Shown here in pieces: positions 1 through 10,755 of a DNA stretch of 64,000 nucleotides. The position numbers and the translations under genes are program-made. The stretch comes from Siphonodentalium dalli (Eukaryota; Mollusca; Scaphopoda; Gadilida; Siphonodentaliidae). The notes beneath the pieces were generated by a model. That model made no database searches. It had not been told where the DNA came from and was given only the letters and a program-made list of their open reading frames with translations. Position 1 is the first letter of the stretch, and each line of letters opens with the position of its first letter. Where the stretch lies: assembly GCA_032622095.1 (NCBI GenBank), contig CP136066.1, positions 49,386,911 to 49,450,910 on the forward strand, given 5' to 3'.

Positions 1-733
1 TTGATGAAACTCAGCGACAAAAAAATGTCATCAATTTTGTTGACCTTCTCCCCTTTCTATCCCTGTCCGATAAAGTGCCAGTTTAAAAATTTGCACCCAT
101 CACCATTATCTTCCTCGTAAAAAGATACCCAAGTTAAAACCCCTTGGAGCCTTCTAGATGGTCCCCGTTACGTGCTATAGCTGGTATACAGAGATACATT
201 CGCAATTATGGATATAGATATAAGAGTAGTGTATGTCTGTCTGTGATTTTTCCCCAAGACCACTGGAGCGAATTCAACCAGGATGTTATATCCGCAATAG
301 TTTTTATTCAAAAAAGTAGATTTGTTTTTGCTAAGGCGGGCAACTTACACGAATTACCAAAGGAATCCCCATTAGAGCACACGTTATCGTAAGATACCAA
401 CTATCGGCTCGAGTTATCATCGCACGAAACTGGCGGGCTGTCAGAGTCGTGTCATACTAGATTAAATTAAACCAGATAACGGAGGCGGAGCTAACCACAA
501 TTCGACCAATTACGTGATACTGCTAAATTATTCCAAACCAGAGAAATATAGCATTGTGGATACCTAAATACTGTCCTACTCACTAGTAGCCTACTGGAAG
601 TCACAGGGGAGCGACCAATTCAACTGAAGTGATACACCCACCTACTGCTCAAATATCGACAGATCCGCTTCCTCATTGGTACCGGGTGCCATGACAACCT
701 ATGCTTCGGTGGGTGCCGTTGGAACGCCATAGG
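1..733. repeat. Dispersed repeat A, copy 1 (runs off the left edge)
   Basis: Aligns base by base with 9999-10755 in the same orientation with scattered substitutions and small indels; both begin at TTGATGAAACTCAGCGACAA and match up to the shared GGAACGCCATAG. Several stops break every frame and no protein family is recognisable, so this is treated as non-coding mobile or duplicated DNA. Its true left end may lie outside the window. Confidence 0.85.
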
Positions 734-734
734 C

Positions 735-1920
735 CATGGGAAAAAGCATATATCTCAAATCTTTAATTCGAGTTATAGTGTCAGCTGATAAAGTGCCCCA
801 TACCATGACAGTGTGGGTCCTCTCATTGCTAACATGTCTGCACATAAAAATCACTACCACGTGACCTGAAAGCAGCGACGCTCTCATTTCGTGGGCGGAA
901 AGCAGCCGCAGTTAAAATGTTATTGGGTTTTTCAAACTCACGTTTTTCACATAAAGCTGTGAACTTTAAATTGATATCGTGCAATTTGGAACATGCTATT
1001 GTAATGACTTTCAAAATATATAGGTTGCAATTTACCCGGAAATTTGGTTCCGACGAATGGGTCTGGCCCATATAGACCAATAGACTAATATGCGTTTGTG
1101 GCTATAAAATGTGAAAGAGGAGAACAAAATTGTGTATTCACCTATCACAGACACATACTATATACAGTAATGTTCTAAGTAATCGACTTCTTAACCACAG
1201 CAGAATTATGGGTAACTTTTCAGGATTTAGTCGGAAATATGGCTTGTTGCCATTCATCGGAAAGCTCTCAGAGCTTTCTGATGAATGGCAACAAGCCATA
1301 TTTCCGAATAAATCCTGAAACGTTACCCATTATTCTGCTGTGGTTAAGAAGTCGATCACTTAGATAATTAATGTAGTTAGAGTATTATTGGAGGGCGGCA
1401 TAGCGCACATAAGTGCCATTATCTCATAATCGATATGCGGACACCTAAGTGATGACACTCATTACAACAAGAATATTATTAGTCTATTGTGCACGCTTAT
1501 ATTGTTTAGCAATCGAAGCACAACGGTGGGTAAATGCGTTCATTACACGCTTGTTACTAGAAGTACCGAGTTTACAAATCCGTATGACGACACATGACGT
1601 ACATGGCTTTCGCCTCAGCCATGAAACCGGAACTCTAAACTAAAAGCACCATCACACAAGATAAAACAAGCCCTACATGTTCATACATACACCTTGTAAG
1701 ACTGTATTGTTTAATATAATGCATGGAATATAGGATGGGTGACGTGTAATAAACACAAAACGACACGTGTGACAATGGGCTAGTTGATACGGCACTTTGC
1801 CATCGTGGACGGACATGTAACTCTGGGTTGCGCCTCTCGTTCTATCTTTCCGCGCTTGCACTCGTGTCATATCAACAAACCCGTTAACACACTCGTGTTT
1901 TTCTGTGTATATATATAGAA
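735..1920. repeat. Dispersed repeat B, copy 1
   Basis: Matches 13669-14650 in the same orientation, from CATGGGAAAA to CTCGTGTCATATCAACAAAC and the TGTGTATATATA tract. In this copy B follows A directly; in copy 2 about 2.9 kb separates them. It is interrupted by a 209-bp MITE at 1165-1373. The many short frames seen here do not persist between the copies. Confidence 0.85.
1165..1373. mobile_element. TA-flanked foldback MITE (mariner-like)
   Basis: Nearly its whole length is one inverted repeat. The left arm starts CAGTAATGTTCTAAG and the right arm ends CTTAGATAATTAATG; the arms meet near 1269 at GAAAGCTCTCAGAGCTTTC. TA lies on both sides (1163-1164 and 1374-1375). The homologous copy at about 14085-14110 reads straight through TATATAGTTAGAG with a single TA, which is the empty site. 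TA duplication and a CAGT end are typical of Tc1/mariner MITEs; the family is inferred, no transposase is present. Confidence 0.85.
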
Positions 1921-2062
1921 TATGTAGCTAGTGTCGTCGCTTAAACTGTTTATGTCCGTGAGGGGGATTTGAGCATTTATTGGGCGAGGTTCTGCCGAGT
2001 CCAATAGATGACAATTCCCCCGAGCGGACATAAACAGTTGTAGCGACAACATTAGCTACATA
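1921..2062. repeat. Imperfect foldback repeat, about 142 bp
   Basis: The left arm runs from ATGTAGCTAGTGTCGTCGC through AACTGTTTATGTCCG to AGGGGGA; the right arm has TCCCCC, CGGACATAAACAGTT and TAGCTACATA in mirror order. It begins exactly where similarity to repeat B copy 2 stops, so it is probably a small inserted MITE. No target duplication is certain. Confidence 0.65.
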
Positions 2063-2189
2063 TGTTATTTATCCATCGCACACAACTTGCATTTTCCTAA
2101 GTTGTACATTCGTTACTTCGATGACGCCCTTACATTTATTAGGTCGAGCAAACTAATTAGCATTCATGACGTGGAAAAACCGAAGTGCA

Positions 2190-2425
2190 GCTTAGAGCGA
2201 AATAGTTCGTTTGGTTTTTTAAATAGTTTTTCTAAGCTGGCCTTTAGCTAATGGTTTATATATGTTTTAGAGCGGAAACACACATCCGATTACGAATTTT
2301 GTATCAATTTCGGTGAATTATGGACGATAAAAACGTCCCAAAATCACAATGAGGTCATTCAGGTCGGTTGACGTCCTTAGTTAGCTGTGCAATTTGCATA
2401 TACATTTACGTCACGAAAGTAGTAC
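2190..2425. repeat. Dispersed repeat C, copy 1
   Basis: Degenerate match to 9620-9860 in the same orientation; shared words include GCGAAATAGTTCGTTTG, ATGTTTTAGAG and GGACGATAAAAACGTCCCAA. The last word contains a short palindrome. Repeat C lies after A/B here but just before A in the second copy, so the order is not conserved. No coding potential seen. Confidence 0.75.
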
Positions 2426-3448
2426 TAACCCAATAACGAACCAAAGCCGGACGCTTTGGGTCGCATATAGACTATATCTGATTTTGTGACGTCTACTCCG
2501 GCACTCTACTGGATCAAATCATAATCAGCTAAAATCACCACAACTCAACACGATCTACGTGTATCTCAAAGCTTTATTTTCCAACTATGCACAACAGTTG
2601 ACCAATACTGCATGGTTTTGTAGAGACTATACCGTGCGAAAGGAAATAAGATAATATTTAATATGGATTTGATTGTTATCATAAGTCTGCATACTTACAT
2701 GCATCTGATAATCCATATATATCCTATTTTCTGGAATAGAATGAAAACCCACATTTATGAACAAAGCAGAAGATAATTATATTCAGTTCCACGCGAATTC
2801 GGTCAATGGTGAAAGTTACACGATGACGTTGTTTGTCGACTATCGTTGAAATTGACATGTTATGAATGAAATGAACATCCTGAGTATCTGAAGCGGAGAG
2901 CTCCCCCATTACGCCTAGTAATATAATGGTCAGTTTCAGTTCCATACACTCTCGACAACATATATAACTATTTATGATTACCACACCAAACATAAGCCTT
3001 ATGCATGTGAATCATATTTGGTGGGAATCTATAAAGTGATTTTGACAAGAATTGTTTTAAACGCTACATGCAGTGTTTGTTCAGCTTATGAACAATAGTG
3101 GTTACTGTTAACAGAGACCATAAACTGTATTGTAAAATTTTGTCACAAATAATCGTTAATTATACTCGTTATCGCTTATATAAGTGGAACACAACAATAC
3201 AAGCAATCAATCTGGGACATTTGACTTTCGGTGCATAGCCATAGGAACAGTCCAGTACTCTGTATCACAATATGGTATCATCCGAATGGTCTGTTCTAAA
3301 AATAGACACATAAAAGGTCCCGACTTAATATTCAAAATAAAATCAATATTAATTGATAGCTCTTCCGGACAGGGGTCTTCAGTTCATATCTATTATTTTA
3401 TACCCACGCACCTATTTAAAAAAAATTATTTAAAGAGATAATCCATCT
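2426..3448. other. No gene or repeat recognised
   Basis: AT-rich sequence with only short chance reading frames (longest 89 codons on the minus strand near 2724-2993). I see no splice-bounded exon, no domain motif and no clear internal repeat. Confidence 0.5.
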
Positions 3449-3575
3449 TTAACCCTTTCTTAACTGGAGCTTTCTGAAATTTTGCAAACCCTGTGCCAGT
3501 GCATTCTCTTATATAGGCGAGTCGCCAATATGGCGCCTCGCATAGTAATATAAAAGAGAATGTATTGGCCAAGTC
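3449..3575. mobile_element. Relic of the piggyBac-like hairpin MITE
   Basis: TTAACCCTTTC at 3449 resembles the end of the complete copies at 8221, 16822 and 25818. It is followed by CCCTGTGCCAGTGCATTCTC and a decayed hairpin closed by AAAAGAGAATGTATTGGCC. The second hairpin and the right end are missing or beyond recognition, so this is an old truncated copy. Confidence 0.7.
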
Positions 3576-4571
3576 CTTCCCAGGAAAAAGGAGCAATTAC
3601 CCCAACACCGATAATTACTCGCAATATTTTATTCGCGGGTGTCAAAATTTTCACTTGCCCACTTGTCAAAATGTTTATGGTCACTGTAATAGTTGATTAA
3701 ATATTGAAATTTTCGAAGGTATATTTATAACCTTTCCCATCTCAGTTAAATTATGGACATCTGAAAAGTTTAACTGGACATACATGTATGTCTATCCCAC
3801 AATCCCACAGGTATTATTATTTTTTGGCCTAATACGCTTGAGGATTATCAGCATTGGTCATGTGTTCAATTATTTGAACAGTTACTACTATGATGCTAAT
3901 AAGACATTTATCTTTCATGATAAGTTTGCAGTGGTACATGTAACTTAAAATGGTTGAGTTTTAACATGTACGGTTCCATGGTAACTGCGACGAACAGTGC
4001 CTTGTCACTGGGGTCAGTGTCCACTGAGCCACTGACCATGGACATGAGAAGATAAATTTACTTTCAGAAAAGTTCTCCTTGTGCGAAACAAAATGAGAAA
4101 TATGATATTGTACTGACTCTCACTGATCGTTGGCTGACTAAACAATAAAATAATTGAAAAACAAACCACTTGGGTTTTAACATAACCACAAATCATGTAA
4201 ATATTTCGCATTCAGTAAGTTAATACATTTTATATCTCAGCTTACACATGGATATGCATGGTTAACTGATAGGCCTACATGGGGAAACCGAAGAAATGCA
4301 TGGTTAACTGATCATGATGGAAGGCCAGCTCACATGATAGTTGTTTAGGTCTAATGTATAGTGTTTTCACGATGGAGTTGTGTTTAAATTTGTTTTGTAT
4401 TTATAACAGGAAGAGGTAAAAGTGTGCAACAGTAATGTTCGGCAAAAAATTATCGCTGACGAAGAAATAAAATTAGGATTGAGGTATTGAACATGGATTT
4501 TGGTCAGTCGAAACATGCATATTTTTTTGGCCTTTTTATATGTACTGGTGCATGCAGTATATTTACATGTA
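3576..4571. other. No gene recognised; short 17-bp direct repeat
   Basis: Only short chance frames. ATGCATGGTTAACTGAT occurs twice, near 4253 and 4295. Nothing else can be supported. Confidence 0.5.
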
Positions 4572-4945
4572 CCCTGCTGGACAAAACAAGTGTCCACTTA
4601 ACCACGGTGCGGTTAGCGTCGCTACCGCGGCCGAAATGCAACAACACTGCGGCTCCACCGGCTAACTACAGTTGGGCCGCAGTATACTTGCCATTCGACC
4701 ATGGTGTAGTTGCTGCGGTGTACGTTCATTAAACTGAAAAAGATGATACAAACCAGAAATCTAACCACGGTGCACATGCCATTCGGCCGCGTTGTAGTTG
4801 CCTTTCGGCCATTGTGTACTTGCCGTTTGGCCGCAGTGTACTTGCTTTCGGCCGCAGTGCTCAACCGCAGTTACAAACGCTGAGACCGCGGCCGAACGGC
4901 AAATACACCGCGGTGCCAAATGGACACTTGTTTTGTCGAGCGGGG
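4572..4945. mobile_element. GC-rich TA-flanked MITE with internal repeats, copy 1
   Basis: The ends are inverted: CCCTGCTGGACAAAACAAGT on the left, and on the right the mirror of CCCCGCTCGACAAAACAAGT. TA flanks both ends (4570-4571 and 4946-4947). The interior is unusually GC-rich for this window and consists of variants of a ~22-bp word around TGTACTTGCCGTTCGGCCGC in both orientations. A second copy lies at 36966-37213. Copy 1 is longer, with an apparent insertion at about 4727-4780. Overlapping open frames here arise from the GC-rich repeats and are not genes. Confidence 0.85.
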
Positions 4946-4947
4946 TA

Positions 4948-7222
4948 TGTTGTGCATGTCGGTTCTCAAATATATCTGCAACATCGATTAAGAACAGTGT
5001 ATGTAGTTGCGTAAATTTAAAACTGAGCGAAAAATAATAATGTTCATATAATATATCAACGAGAGACTATTATAATATTTTTTAAATATTACATGTACAA
5101 ATATTTGGATCAAACTCAAACTCACGTGATTTTATTTGATGATCAATGCATAAATTAATGGAAAATATCAATTACTAAACTTTGAAAGTTTCGAAAAATA
5201 ATAGCTGGATCCAAGACAATTCCCACTACGGTATTTCCTTGAAATCATGATTAACTTGAAAATGAAGTGCATAAACATACTAGTACTAGTAGTGGTGAAG
5301 CCTAATGTGAGGCCATTTGGTATTGCAGAATGGTTACCAGTTTTGTTATGACATTTTCAAAACAAACTGTAATATTAATAAACGGTACTGTACTGTAGCC
5401 AGTGTAATGTACGGCAGACTTATTGTATTATCCCATACTTTCTCATCAGGATTATAACCGTGAAAGTCATTTTACCGCCGCCGTGTGTCAGTGTTCTATC
5501 AGTCGACGGGTCAACAATGCGAGAATTCGATGAGCTTCCGTTCTGTCTAAATAATTTCTGGTCGCAGTTAGTGACACCTTTGACAAAACTGTGTTCATAA
5601 ATTAATTGTTCGCTGTGTACAGTACTCACAAGTATATTCACAAACGAGGTAGATCTTGATTCGTTCAAATTGTAATTTATAAATTTGGTGCAAGAGTGAA
5701 TCGTGGAATTATGACTTTGAACCCGAGTCACCGAGTCTGAGAAGTTAGAACTAAGTAAGTTACTTAGTTAGAACTTAGAAGTTAGAGTCAACGGTCAAGA
5801 GTCAGTCTGCATCATAGTGCATGCCCTCGCCTGGAAATTGAATTACTCAATTAGTGAATTTGTTACATTCGCGGTCAAACAAGGCGTATAATGGTACATC
5901 CTACATCCGATAATGATCATGTACATGTACTCACCTTGTATATCATAATGTAAGCAGTTTTTTCTTGCCCACCGCGTGTGTTGTAATTGGCAATTCGTGG
6001 AAATAATAATCCGAGGTGGCGATTTCCATTTGTTTGAATAGCATCACTTGCCTAACAACCGCCTGTGAGCAACGTTAATTCTGATTGGTTAAGACAAACG
6101 CGATCGTCCAATCGCTAAATAGGTGACTCGGAAACACGATACCAAGAGTTCAATAGGGCATGTCAAAGGTCATCTATTTTTAAGAAACAAATTTTCAAAG
6201 GAACGGTATTGCAATTCAGCTCTCCCAGCATCGCGTGTGTGCTCCCAGTACACTCAGAGCCCTACGTGGGCTTATAAACATAAACACTACATGTATACAT
6301 ATGTATGTTTGGAACGCGATTTCCAATCTTAGCATATACATGTACTAGCACGGTTATACATCGTTGCTCAGGTCAAAAAGTAACCAAAGCTTTGATATGT
6401 TTCTTATCGGCTATAATAAATATGCACCATACGAATTGGCTAAAAATCTTAATCAATTCGAAATAATAAACTGAATAAATATCTTTTGTGTTTCAGAGAA
6501 TCCCCTCCTATAATTCAAGCGCCGCTAATTCAGAAAATTAAACAACGCTATATATCGCATCATGTACAGTGTGTATGTATCAATATTGGTGAAATCGGTT
6601 ACATTTTTTATAGATGTTAGTGCTACGTCTACCGCTCATCATGACTAACTCTGACAGCACCACTGTGTCGACTACAAACTTCTCCGTCAGATGAAACATA
6701 ATGTACATTACATACTTAGAGTGCGCTGTCGATTTGTGTTGCCATCGACCCTGACTCCGATGGTGCATATTTGAGCCACACACATCATTTAATTGCTTGT
6801 ATCGCGACGATTTATTTGCTTGGTAAAAAAACCCATCGGTGATAACAATCTGTTTGAAATGTTGATGCCTTACTCCGTACTACTCGAATCATCGCATTGC
6901 CAATAAGTTTGGATGAAATCGACTAGAACAAGGCTTTATCGATTTTGGGGACCATCATTCAACACCTATTCCTGGAACGGACATTGCCACTTTGGCACAT
7001 TTGAACAACACTCATGGGAGCAAACTTATTTTGTCTTGTTTTATTCATTTCATATATGTATTATATTATATTGCTTTTTGCTTGAATTTATGAAACATGC
7101 TTATGTTAATTTAGGATTGGAAATAAATATGTTTGCACTAACCATTGAATTTCACATATAACGAGATCCCAAAGTATGCGTATAGTGAAACTCTGCGGTC
7201 AATATTTATTAGCAATTGCGGT
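4948..7222. other. No gene recognised
   Basis: Short frames on both strands, the longest 103 codons on the minus strand at 5420-5731, without recognisable domains or matching splice sites. A small palindromic stretch at about 5738-5785 repeats AAGTTAGAACTAAGTAAGTT in both directions. No RNA gene is visible. Confidence 0.45.
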
Positions 7223-7227
7223 ATCAT

Positions 7228-7313
7228 CTAACCCGAAACCCATCCATGGCATGGACGAATTGTTTACCATCTAACCCGAAACCCATCCCTGGCATGGACG
7301 AATTGTTTGTGCT
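7228..7313. repeat. 43-bp tandem duplication (two units)
   Basis: CTAACCCGAAACCCATCC followed by TGGCATGGACGAATTGTTT occurs twice with exactly 43-bp spacing; the units differ by one or two bases, indicating a recent local duplication. Confidence 0.85.
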
Positions 7314-8216
7314 ATTCGGGCAACTCCACTTTGGCATCTTTAGACCAGCAGCCCCTGTATCATGGAGATGATGAAGGATATCAGCGAAAAAAAACCAAAG
7401 ATTCTGGTTCCCGGCTTCTCTACCGCCTTGACACCCGACTGAATGTTTAAACTATATAACTTTCTAGTGCCTTCTCCGTACATTTATCCCAGTTAGACCT
7501 GTTTGGAGCTTGCGCGAATGTACCATGTATATGGCTATAGCGAACAAGCAGACACACATTTGACAGGAATGGACGAATCTGATGGATCCATCTCAGCGAT
7601 ATACATGTACATACTCATACTTTTAGAAAATATCCCCACATTCATTTACAGTGACGCTGATCATGTGTCTCACATAATACCATAAAATTGCCCTTGATAT
7701 TTCAGTTGCTAGCCACACATTTAAGTCTGTTTATTGCATGGCACATGCTTCTGTCGCACAATGGGGTGAGTTTCTAGTCAAGACGTAATCTGTTAGACCC
7801 TTCTATCGGTCAATATGAGTAATGGCGCATGCACAATTCGCGAAAGTTTTCAAGATGCCCACAATACATCGCAGCGACTGATGCAGAATTACAAAAGAGT
7901 TATTTGATTGCACTCGGTCGTGTAATAGGTGTCCATTAGATCTCACTGTTATAAGCATTTTCAGTACTGCATGGGTTAAGATATGTCTTTAAAATATTGA
8001 TCGTGATTGCATGAACCAATTTAACATAGCGCTGCTGATGCGTTTATCAGTGGGAAGCTATTAGTTGTGTATGTTAACAACAGTACAAGTTATTGGACGG
8101 ATTGTACCTCCAATTTGAAATCCGACATATTGGAAAAATACGAGATGGCCAGCCATTGTGCCCATCACGAAAATTACGTAGAGAGTAATATATCACATTC
8201 AGCACGGCCTTCACTA
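7314..8216. other. No gene recognised; weak echo of the region before repeat A
   Basis: About 7320-7400 (CACTTTGGCATC then CATGGAGATGA and CAGCGA) resembles 9930-10010 just upstream of repeat A copy 2, so it may be a decayed fragment of the same element. The rest shows nothing that can be supported. Confidence 0.4.
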
Positions 8217-8220
8217 TTAA

Positions 8221-8613
8221 CCCTTTACCCAACAGAACGGCCCTGTGCCAATGCATTCTCTTATATATGCGAGTCACCATAGGTCGATTCGCATATATAA
8301 GAGAATGCATTGGCTTAACACATTAAAAATGATCAAATTGTCAAAGAATGTAGAAAATATTATAAGAAAAAAAATGGTAAAAAGTGTTTTTTTAGGCCAA
8401 TGCATTCTCTTATATATGCGAGGCGACCTATGGTCGACTCGCATATATAACAGAATGCATTGGCACAGGGCATAACTGTAACCATCACAATGTGGTCAAT
8501 GAACCGGTTCCAATGATATCCATATTTGTATGGTGTTATTGAGACAGACCGAAGATATTTTAGGCTGGTGAAGCTTTATATGGGCGTTTTTGGCCGTTTT
8601 GTTGGGTAAAGGG
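8221..8613. mobile_element. PiggyBac-like MITE with paired hairpins, copy 1
   Basis: Flanked by TTAA at 8217-8220 and 8614-8617. The terminal inverted repeat is CCCTTTACCCAACA left and TGTTGGGTAAAGGG right. Inside are two large palindromes, about 8232-8314 and 8397-8471, each built from CCAATGCATTCTCTTATATA and its mirror around a GGTCG-rich tip. The second hairpin is the reverse complement of the first, so the pair is itself an inverted repeat. No transposase is encoded; TTAA duplication is the piggyBac hallmark, and mobilisation by a piggyBac-type enzyme is inferred. Reading frames inside come from the palindromes. Confidence 0.9.
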
Positions 8614-8617
8614 TTAA

Positions 8618-9619
8618 GAAGAGTATATTGCACCCAAATTCCCAGATGCTAAAGACACCCGGATCTTTTTTCTTTCCGTGGGTACTGGTGATTTATTTTA
8701 GGTGAGACAAATATGATATATATAGGTTTATATAATATATCAGATAATTTACTTGCTTGCAACGTGTGATATTATGGTAGTGGCACAGATATTGATTATG
8801 AAATGGCGGGAAACATCACGCGAATATGAACACGACTATAGGAGTTGGCATAGGCGAATGGGAAGACGGCTATAGGAATTCACATATGCGTCATCCGTAG
8901 AAGGATTGTGCATCTTTTTGGTAAACACTTGTCTTTCGGAGTATATATGACTTTCATGCTCATCGCGTAATATTCTTAATTTACTCTAAGGAATCTTTGT
9001 TAATTTCCGAATAACACCACCAAGTATAACCTGCCATTTGTTCTCGCATTAAACCGGAATAAATCCCTCAGGTTTTAATATAACATAATTTGGCTATAAC
9101 GAGAGAAAATACATACATATTGTCATGGCAACAGGTGCCATTTCGAAATATGTAAACTACACCATTATTGTGTTCGTTATAGCATCGGAAAGCCAACAAA
9201 TAAGTATGGAGAAAATCTACGATAAAATGTTTTATTAATCGTGGTGCTACTCTGCAGCCTCCATCGTTGACACGACGGTGCCGCTTTAACAAATGTACAC
9301 TTCCTTTATAATAGAAATGACTATATAATGTACATTTAGTGGACATGGGCTACAGAACAGTTTTTATCAATGATGTGGCACTATCCATGCCCCATCCTCA
9401 ACCAGACGGTCCCGGTTTGGAAAAAGTTAATCTACACCTTTAGACTTAAACAGGCACTGAGATATACATATGCATGAATTTGGTGGAAATCGGTGAACAC
9501 TAATTAAGTTTGGCACCTGTCCTAAAGACGGCATCACTGTTGTATCCTTAAGTCACACACTAAGCGTCCATGTGTCATGTAAGTCCAATAGATACCAAAT
9601 CACCAAGCGGACAGTGTGC
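8618..9619. other. No gene recognised
   Basis: AT-rich intergenic-type sequence. A 92-codon minus frame (9068-9346) has no domain, repeat partner or good splice sites. Nothing else can be supported. Confidence 0.45.
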
Positions 9620-9860
9620 CACTTAGAGAGCGAAATAGTTCGTTTGCTTTTGTATAGTTATTCAAAGCTGACCTTGTTCTGATGGTTTATAGATGTTTTA
9701 GAGTGAAAACACATATCCATTTGTACGAACGTTTGTATCAATTGCGGCGATTTGCGGACGATAAAAACGTCCCAAAATCAGAATGACGTTATTTGGGTCT
9801 GTTGACGTCCCTAGTCTCCTGCGCAATTTGTATATGGCATTGCATCGTAAACGTATCACG
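9620..9860. repeat. Dispersed repeat C, copy 2
   Basis: Counterpart of 2190-2425 with roughly four in five bases matching by eye; shares GGACGATAAAAACGTCCCAA and GCGAAATAGTTCGTTTG. It lies 140 bp before repeat A copy 2. Confidence 0.75.
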
Positions 9861-9998
9861 CAGAACAATATGTATTTAGTCGACGTTAAACAAGTTAATC
9901 AGTTTTGATGCCCCCTTACCATACTCAAACGGCGCCACTTTGGCATCATTTAACCAAACCGTTAACCCCACGTAACATGGAGATGAATGTATATGAAT

Positions 9999-10755
9999 TT
10001 GATGAAACTCAGCGACAAAAAATGTCATCAATTTTATTGACCTTCTCCCCTTTTCTGTCCCTGGCCGATAAAGTGCCAGTTTAAAAATTTGTATCCAACA
10101 CCATTATCTTCCTTGTAAAAAGATACCCATGTTAAAACCCATTGGAGCCTTCTAAATTGTCCCCGTCACGTGCTATAGCTGGTATACAGAGATACATTTG
10201 CAAATATGGATATAGATACAAGAGTAGTATAATTATGTCTGTTTGTCTGTGATTTTTTTCTCAAGACCGCTGGAGCGAATTCAACCAGGATGTTATATCC
10301 GCAATTCAAAAACTTTGATTTAAAACAAACGAAATTTAAAGGTTTTTTTTGCTAAGGCGAGCAACTTACACGAGTTACCAAAGCAATCCCCCTAAGAGAC
10401 AAGTTACCGCAAGAGACCAATTATCGGCTCGAGTTCTCATCGCACGAAACTGGCGGGCTGTCAGAGTCGTGTCATAAATAGATTAAATTAAACCAGATAA
10501 TGGAGGCGGAGCTAAACCACAATTCGCACAATTACGTGATATTGCTAAATTATTTCAAACCAGAGAAATATAGCACTGTGGATACCTAAATACTTTCCTA
10601 CTCACTAGTAGCCTACTGAAAGTCACAGGGGAGCGACCAATTCCACTGAAGTGATACACCCACATACTGATAAAATATCGACAGATCCGCTTCCTCAGTG
10701 GTACGGGGTGCCATGGCGACCTATGCTTCTGTGAGTGCCGTTGGAACGCCATAGG
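9999..10755. repeat. Dispersed repeat A, copy 2
   Basis: Same orientation and nearly full-length match to 1-733, ending at the shared CCGTTGGAACGCCATAG. Beyond this point copy 1 continues into repeat B, whereas here unrelated sequence follows until 13668. Confidence 0.85.

Noticed and set aside
8074-8475. Overlapping frames encoding SYICES / RIYKRMHW-like peptides at 8.2, 16.9 and 25.8 kb
   Set aside because: They are translations of the MITE hairpin arms, appear on both strands and have no coding context.
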